A stretch of DNA of 14,576 bases from Pseudomonadota bacterium (GTDB lineage: Bacteria > Pseudomonadota > Gammaproteobacteria > Steroidobacterales > Steroidobacteraceae). A program made the translations under genes and the position numbers. This document shows, piece after piece, positions 11,083 to 14,576 of the stretch (position 1 is the stretch's first letter; each line of letters begins with the position of its first letter). Below the pieces are notes generated by a model. That model saw only the letters and a list, made by a program, of their open reading frames with translations, did no database searches and had not been told where the DNA came from. The stretch covers positions 1 to 14,576 of the forward strand of contig JAEZCR010000088.1 in assembly GCA_023433465.1 (NCBI GenBank). The letters run 5' to 3'.

Positions 11083-11118
11083 TCAGTAGATTGGTAGCTC
11101 TCCGTGCGGAGCGTACAT
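11083..11118 (-). CDS. Possible 11-codon leader ORF upstream of carA
   Basis: ATG at 11118-11116 opens a short frame, MYAPHGELPIY, ending with TGA at 11085-11083, just before the T7 tract (11080-11074) and 41 nt before the carA GTG. It lies between hairpin 2 and hairpin 3, where a ribosome could influence folding. It has two tyrosines but no run of arginine codons. No Shine-Dalgarno sits at the usual distance; the nearest purine-rich stretch is inside hairpin 2. A frame this short occurs often by chance, so I list it only as a candidate leader peptide. Confidence 0.2.
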   Translation of the reverse strand: MYAPHGELPIY

Positions 11119-11125
11119 GCACAAA

Positions 11126-11156
11126 GCGGGAGGAGTTCTCGCGAACTTCCTCCCGC
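11126..11156 (-). other. Leader hairpin 2, strong stem with a GNRA loop
   Basis: In carA direction GCGGGAGGA (11156-11148) pairs with TCCTCCCGC (11134-11126). After a single bulged A, GTTC pairs with GAAC around a GCGA tetraloop. This gives 13 pairs with one bulge, and GNRA loops favour function as RNA. TTTGTG follows, so weak termination is possible but there is no proper U tract. It is the strongest fold in the intergenic region. Confidence 0.6.
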
Positions 11157-11167
11157 CCTGCGTTGGA

Positions 11168-11186
11168 CTAACCCGTTTCGGATTAG
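11168..11186 (-). other. Leader hairpin 1 at the predicted 5' end
   Basis: On the minus strand CTAATCC (11186-11180) pairs with GGGTTAG (11174-11168), seven pairs including one G-U, around a 5-nt GAAAC loop. It sits right at the predicted transcription start, so it could stabilise the 5' end of the carA message. Confidence 0.4.
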
Positions 11187-11192
11187 GCGGCA

Positions 11193-11221
11193 ATTTTACG
11201 AAGCGGGCCCCGGGGTGTCCA
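11193..11221 (-). promoter_or_regulatory. Predicted sigma-70 promoter of carAB
   Basis: On the minus strand TGGACA (11221-11216) and TAAAAT (11198-11193) are separated by exactly 17 bp. Each hexamer matches 5 of 6 consensus positions. Transcription would start near 11185, about 145 nt upstream of the carA GTG. This is the best-looking promoter in the window and suggests carAB-greA has its own promoter, with or without read-through from dapB. Confidence 0.65.
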
Positions 11222-11247
11222 TGAAACTTCTTGCCCGTTTTCGGAAG

Positions 11248-11285
11248 AATCGGCGCGGAAAGTTCTAATGCAATCAGCGCGGAAA
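11248..11285. repeat. Pair of 14-bp direct repeats upstream of the carA promoter
   Basis: AATCGGCGCGGAAA (11248-11261) and AATCAGCGCGGAAA (11272-11285) match at 13 of 14 bases with a 24-bp period. They lie between the dapB stop codon and the carA -35 box, centred roughly 70 and 94 bp upstream of the predicted start. Tandem sites at this distance suit an activator or repressor. I do not recognise them as ArgR or PurR boxes. Confidence 0.5.
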
Positions 11286-11290
11286 CCCTC

Positions 11291-12097
11291 TTAACCGTTT
11301 GTTTTTAAACCAAGTACATCAACCATGGCGTATCGGCCCGGCCCCTGGGCTGCGAGCCAGCTCGCGGCCCGGACGGCGCCCCGGGCAAATATCGACCGGT
11401 CCGTGGCCTCGTGGCCGACGGTCAGGCGCTCCCCCGAACCGGCGAACAGGACGGTATGGGTCCCGACCACGTCACCCGCCCGGATCGAGGCAATACCGAT
11501 TTCTCCGGGACTTCTGGCCTCGTTTCCGGCGCGCCCGGGCCTGACGTGCTTGCGAGGGTCCACCCCTCGCCCGCTCGCCGCGGCCCCGGCGAGCGCCAGC
11601 GCCGTGCCCGAGGGTGCGTCGAGTTTGTGCTTGTGATGGGCTTCCGTGATCTCGATGTCGAACTCGGATGGCAGAACCCGCGCCGCGATTCGGACGAGTT
11701 CGAGCGCGACGGTGACGCCGATCGAGGTGTTGGGCGCGACGAGCACGGGTATTTCGCGCGACGCGTCCTCGACACGCGCGTCGAATCCGCTTTCGTGACC
11801 CGTCGTGCCGATGACAATCGGCACGCGCGCCGCGCGGCAGGCCTCGAGCGCGCGCAGCGACAGATCGGGCCGCGAAAAATCGATCGCGACTTCGGCCTTG
11901 CCGAGATCGGCGGGTAGTTCGGTGACCACGCGCACGCCGAGCCCCTTGGCGCCCGCGACTTCGCCGACGTCCAGGCCCGCGGACTTGCTTCCGCCGGAGG
12001 CGATGGCCGCGACGATTTCGATGCCGCCCCCGGCGGCGGCGCGCACGATGGCCGTGCCCATGCGGCCGGTGGCACCGATCAAGACTGCTCGCGTCAC
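11291..12097 (-). CDS. dapB: 4-hydroxy-tetrahydrodipicolinate reductase DapB
   Basis: A 268-residue DapB (E. coli: 273), which reduces the DapA product with NAD(P)H to tetrahydrodipicolinate in the lysine and diaminopimelate pathway. Seen: the nucleotide-binding loop GATGRMG (8-14), IGTTG (96-100), APNTSIGV (121-128), and the catalytic block EAHHKHKLDAPSGTA with His154, His155 and Lys158, equivalent to E. coli 159, 160 and 163. I chose the GTG at 12097-12095, reading MTRAVLIGATGRMG, because GGGAG lies just upstream and the alignment begins there. The frame stays open to an ATG at 12304, but that extension crosses the opposite gene's start and resembles nothing. It is the first gene of the dapB-carA-carB-greA block. 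Its own promoter was not identified. Confidence 0.97.
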   Translation of the reverse strand: MTRAVLIGATGRMGTAIVRAAAGGGIEIVAAIASGGSKSAGLDVGEVAGAKGLGVRVVTELPADLGKAEVAIDFSRPDLSLRALEACRAARVPIVIGTTGHESGFDARVEDASREIPVLVAPNTSIGVTVALELVRIAARVLPSEFDIEITEAHHKHKLDAPSGTALALAGAAASGRGVDPRKHVRPGRAGNEARSPGEIGIASIRAGDVVGTHTVLFAGSGERLTVGHEATDRSIFARGAVRAASWLAAQGPGRYAMVDVLGLKTNG

Positions 12098-12141
12098 GTT
12101 GTCTCCCTTCTCAATTCCGAGGCGACAGTGTGCCGCAGCAT

Positions 12142-12163
12142 CGGCAGTCGTGCGAGACTGCCG
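12142..12163. promoter_or_regulatory. 22-bp perfect palindrome just before the oxidoreductase start
   Basis: CGGCAGTC (12142-12149) and GACTGCCG (12156-12163) are perfect 8-bp arms around a 6-bp centre, ending 4 bp before the ATG at 12168. It lies in the 70-bp gap between divergent dapB and the oxidoreductase gene. As DNA it could be a repressor site serving both genes. As RNA it would put a stable hairpin exactly where a Shine-Dalgarno should be, and none is visible there. No clear promoter can be read in the gap. Confidence 0.45.
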
Positions 12164-12167
12164 GCCC

Positions 12168-13160
12168 ATGATACGCATCGGCATTCTCGGCGCGGCGCGC
12201 ATAGCGCCGCGCGGCATCGTCACCCCCGCGAACGACCTGCTCGGCACCGAGGCCATCGCGGTGGCCGCGAGCAACCTCGAGCGCGCGCGGGATTTCGCGG
12301 CCACGCATTCCCTTCCGCTCGCGTTCGGTAGTTATGCCGAGCTCCTCGCGCGCGACGACATCGACCTGGTGTACGTGGCGCTGCCACCCTCCGCGCACCT
12401 GCAGTGGTGCACGGCGGCGCTCGCCAGCGGCAAACACGTCCTCGTGGAGAAGCCGTTCGCCAGCAACGCGCAGGATGCCGCGCAGATGGTCGCGGCCGCG
12501 AAGGCCTCGGGGCGCCACTTGATCGAAGGCTTCCATTACCGCTTCCATCCGTTGATGCTCCAGGTGCTCGCGCAGCTGCGCGCGGGGGCGATCGGACGCA
12601 TCAAGCACATCGAGGCCGTGTTCAACGCCAATCTGCCGGACACGCCCGGCGAACTGAGATACATCGAGGAACTCGGCGGCGGTGCGCTCATGGATCTCGG
12701 GTGCTACTGCGTGCACTGGATACGCACCGTCACGGGCGATGAGCCCGAAGTGGTCAAGGCCAGCGCTCGTTGCATCACGCCCGGCGTGGACGTCCAGGCG
12801 AGCGCGGAGCTGGCGTTTCCGAGCGGCCCCACCGCGACCCTCGAGTGTTCGATGCAGCCCGATGACGGCAAGCTGTTCCGTCGGCTGCGCGTGCACGGCG
12901 ACAAGGGTTTGCTCGAATTCGACAATCCCGTGACGCCGCACGCCGGCGCGACGTTGTCGATCGAAGCGCCGGATGCCCCGCTGCCGCAGATCGTCTCGGG
13001 CGGCGAAACGACGTTTCACTTCCAGCTCAGGCATGTGCTCGACGTGATCGCCGGGCGCGCCAAACCACTCACCGGCGGCGACGACGCGCTGGGCAACATG
13101 CGCGCGATCGACGCCATCTACCGGGCCGCGGGCTTGAAGCCGCGCGGACTGCGTGCCTGA
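12168..13160 (+). CDS. Gfo/Idh/MocA family NAD(P)-dependent oxidoreductase
   Basis: A 330-residue cytoplasmic oxidoreductase of the Gfo/Idh/MocA family, which usually oxidises or reduces a sugar-like hydroxyl with NAD(P). Seen: an N-terminal Rossmann fold starting IRIGILGAARIAP, VYVALPPSAHLQW in the middle, the EKPFASN motif whose Lys is the usual catalytic residue (about residues 92-98), then GFHYRFHP and the C-terminal alpha/beta domain with GGGALMDLGCYCVHWIR. The overall pattern recalls the dihydrodiol or xylose dehydrogenase-like branch, but I cannot assign a substrate. I chose the ATG at 12168 because the Rossmann strand begins there; no Shine-Dalgarno precedes it and a palindrome sits in that place. 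The stop is 12 nt before glpK, so the two are probably co-transcribed. Confidence 0.9.
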   Translation: MIRIGILGAARIAPRGIVTPANDLLGTEAIAVAASNLERARDFAATHSLPLAFGSYAELLARDDIDLVYVALPPSAHLQWCTAALASGKHVLVEKPFASNAQDAAQMVAAAKASGRHLIEGFHYRFHPLMLQVLAQLRAGAIGRIKHIEAVFNANLPDTPGELRYIEELGGGALMDLGCYCVHWIRTVTGDEPEVVKASARCITPGVDVQASAELAFPSGPTATLECSMQPDDGKLFRRLRVHGDKGLLEFDNPVTPHAGATLSIEAPDAPLPQIVSGGETTFHFQLRHVLDVIAGRAKPLTGGDDALGNMRAIDAIYRAAGLKPRGLRA

Positions 13161-13172
13161 CGGGAACGCGTC

Positions 13173-14576
13173 GTGAGCGCTTCCGCACGGCTCGTGCTCG
13201 CGCTCGACCAGGGCACCACCAGCTCCCGCACCCTGCTGTTCGACCAGGCGGGACGCATCGTCTCGCTGGCGCAGCGCGAGTTCACCCAGCATTTCCCGCG
13301 TCCCGGATGGGTGGAACACGATGCCGGCGAAATCTGGTCCACGCAGCTCGCGACGATCGGTGAAGCGTTGCGCTCCGCGCGCGCGTCACCGCGCGACGTG
13401 GCCGCCATCGGCATCACTAACCAGCGCGAAACGACCGTGTTGTGGGATCGCGCGACCGGCGAGCCACTGCACCGCGCGATCGTCTGGCAGGACCGGCGCA
13501 CCGCCGATGTGTGCGAGTCCCTGCGTGCGGCCGGCCGCGAGGAGGAGGTCTCCGCGCGCACCGGACTGCTGTTCGACCCCTACTTCTCGGCCACCAAACT
13601 CGCGTGGCTGCTCGATCACGTACCGAACGCCCGCGCGCGCGCCGAAGCGGGCGAACTCGCCTTCGGGACGATCGACAGCTGGCTGCTGTTCAAACTGAGC
13701 GGCCACCGCCATCACGTCACGGACGCGACCAACGCCAGCCGCACGCTGCTCTTCAATCTGCAAACGGGCACGTGGGATGACCGGCTGCTGGAACTGCTGC
13801 GAGTCCCGCGCGCCTGCCTGCCGCGGATCGTCGATTCGTGCCTCGATCGCGCGGAAGCGGTCGAGGTGGAAGTCGAGGGTGTCAAACTACCTGTGACCGG
13901 CATCGCGGGCGACCAGCAGGCCGCGCTGTTCGGACAGGGGTGCTTCGCGCCGGGGATGGCCAAGAACACGTATGGCACCGGCTGCTTCGCCCTCATGAAC
14001 GTCGGCACGCAGCCGCGACGTTCGACGCATCGGCTGCTCACGACGGTGGCCAGCCGGCGCGGCGGAGCGTCGCGCTTCGCGATCGAGGGCGGCGTCTTCA
14101 TGGGTGGCGCGACGATCCAATGGCTGCGCGACGGTCTCGGGATCATCGAACGTTCGGCGGACGTGGAAGCGCTCGCGCTCAGCGTGCCGGACACCGGCGA
14201 CGTCTATCTCGTGCCGGCCTTCGCCGGGCTCGGCGCGCCGCAATGGGACGCCGCGGCGCGCGGCACGATCGTGGGATTGACGCGCGGCTCGACACGCGCG
14301 CACATCGCGCGCGCCGCGGTTGAAAGCATTGCCTTCCAGACCGCCGACCTGATCGAGGCCATGCAACGGGACTGCGAGCAGGACTTGAGCGAACTGCGCG
14401 TCGACGGCGGCGCCGCGCGTAATGACCTGCTCATGCAATTCCAGGCGGACCTGCTGGGCGTTCCCGTACTGCGGCCCGCCAATACCGAGGTCACCGCGTT
14501 CGGCGCCGCCGCGCTCGCGGGCCTGGGCGCGGGCATCTGGCGCGACGAATCCGAGCTCGCGGCGCTCTGGTCGCTC
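13173..14576 (+). CDS. glpK: Glycerol kinase GlpK (3' end beyond the window)
   Basis: The first 468 residues of an FGGY-family glycerol kinase (E. coli: 502), which phosphorylates glycerol to glycerol 3-phosphate with ATP. Seen: LALDQGTTSSRTLLFD, GWVEHD, ITNQRETTVLWD with the glycerol-contacting Arg-Glu, IVWQDRRT, GIAGDQQAALFGQG with the catalytic-base Asp247, YGTGCF, PAFAGLGAPQWD and RVDGGAARNDLLMQFQADLLG. The E. coli fructose-1,6-bisphosphate loop GGKGGTR is replaced by VEVEGVK (232-238), so feedback inhibition by that sugar is probably weak or absent. I chose the GTG at 13173, 12 nt after the oxidoreductase stop, with GGGAA six nt upstream; the GTG at 13194 would remove part of the first strand. 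No glpF or glpD is visible in the window. Confidence 0.96.
   Translation, partial: MSASARLVLALDQGTTSSRTLLFDQAGRIVSLAQREFTQHFPRPGWVEHDAGEIWSTQLATIGEALRSARASPRDVAAIGITNQRETTVLWDRATGEPLHRAIVWQDRRTADVCESLRAAGREEEVSARTGLLFDPYFSATKLAWLLDHVPNARARAEAGELAFGTIDSWLLFKLSGHRHHVTDATNASRTLLFNLQTGTWDDRLLELLRVPRACLPRIVDSCLDRAEAVEVEVEGVKLPVTGIAGDQQAALFGQGCFAPGMAKNTYGTGCFALMNVGTQPRRSTHRLLTTVASRRGGASRFAIEGGVFMGGATIQWLRDGLGIIERSADVEALALSVPDTGDVYLVPAFAGLGAPQWDAAARGTIVGLTRGSTRAHIARAAVESIAFQTADLIEAMQRDCEQDLSELRVDGGAARNDLLMQFQADLLGVPVLRPANTEVTAFGAAALAGLGAGIWRDESELAALWSL

Larger units (their letters stand above)
11042..11186 (-). promoter_or_regulatory. Structured 5' leader of carAB (candidate attenuator or translational switch)
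   Basis: In carA direction the predicted leader of about 145 nt holds, in order, hairpin 1, hairpin 2, an 11-codon ORF, seven Ts (11080-11074), hairpin 3 and the carA Shine-Dalgarno GAGGGGAG (11056-11049). The 3' arm of hairpin 2, CTCCTCCC (11135-11128), can also pair with that Shine-Dalgarno: 7 of 8 positions including one G-U. The same arm could therefore sit either in hairpin 2 or on the ribosome binding site. Pyrimidine, arginine or UTP-dependent control would suit carAB, but the signal is not readable from the sequence. Confidence 0.4.

Noticed and set aside
11042..11122. Upstream extension of carA to an ATG at 11122.
   Set aside because: The extension has no homology, includes the hairpin and T7 tract, and lacks a ribosome binding site, whereas the GTG at 11041 has a strong one.
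11222..11290. ArgR or PurR box upstream of carA, as known from E. coli.
   Set aside because: No recognisable ArgR-type or PurR-type palindrome was found. The direct repeats present are a different kind of site.
11805..12167. Upstream extension of the oxidoreductase frame to an ATG at 11805.
   Set aside because: The added 121 residues lie antisense to dapB, and the Rossmann fold begins exactly at the ATG at 12168.
12098..12304. Upstream extension of dapB to an ATG at 12304.
   Set aside because: It would overlap the divergent oxidoreductase gene. The GTG at 12097 has a good ribosome binding site and matches the family N-terminus.

Overview
The window comes from a GC-rich bacterium, most likely a gammaproteobacterium. 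The order dapB-carA-carB-greA, followed further on by yhbY divergent from ftsH, is the classic gammaproteobacterial arrangement, and the GreA, YhbY, CarA/CarB, DapB and GlpK proteins align closely with their E. coli counterparts. I cannot name the species. A Xanthomonadales- or Steroidobacterales-like lineage would fit the base composition and the extra genes, but that is inference. No tRNA, rRNA, CRISPR array, insertion sequence or phage gene is visible.

Layout from left to right. Positions 1-779 (minus) are the 5' part of ftsH, cut off at its Walker B motif, with a TTG start and a candidate heat-shock promoter. At 988-1287 (plus) is yhbY, a ribosome-assembly RNA-binding protein. A 111-bp gap with three inverted repeats leads into a plus-strand CHASE4-PAS-GGDEF-EAL protein that turns over cyclic di-GMP (1399-4050). 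Its stop codon directly abuts the stop codon of a long minus-strand cluster. Read in the direction of transcription, that cluster is dapB (12097-11291), carA (11041-9854), carB (9841-6602), greA (6605-6129), a secreted DUF1080 protein (6092-5028) and a membrane-anchored TPR protein (5022-4051). Spacing from carA onward is tight (12 nt, a 4-nt overlap, 36 nt, 5 nt), which suggests one transcription unit. On the right, plus strand and divergent from dapB, lie a Gfo/Idh/MocA oxidoreductase (12168-13160) and a glpK running off the edge (13173-14576).

How the genes work together. CarA and CarB make carbamoyl phosphate for arginine and pyrimidines. DapB makes tetrahydrodipicolinate for lysine and peptidoglycan. 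GreA rescues backtracked RNA polymerase, YhbY helps ribosome assembly, and FtsH is the membrane quality-control protease. The DUF1080 and TPR pair is an accessory envelope module attached to the end of this housekeeping operon. With the c-di-GMP gene it occupies the stretch between greA and yhbY. The rlmE gene usually found next to ftsH is not here.

Most of the window is ordinary housekeeping DNA. The best candidate for something undescribed is the 249-bp dapB-carA gap. It has a near-consensus sigma-70 promoter, a pair of 14-bp direct repeats upstream of it, and a leader of about 145 nt with three hairpins, an 11-codon upstream ORF, a T7 tract and a possible base-pairing switch onto the carA ribosome binding site. 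Second-tier items are the degenerate PHP-like tail on the DUF1080 protein, a GlpK whose fructose-1,6-bisphosphate loop is not conserved, and palindromes placed just before the starts of the c-di-GMP gene and the oxidoreductase gene.
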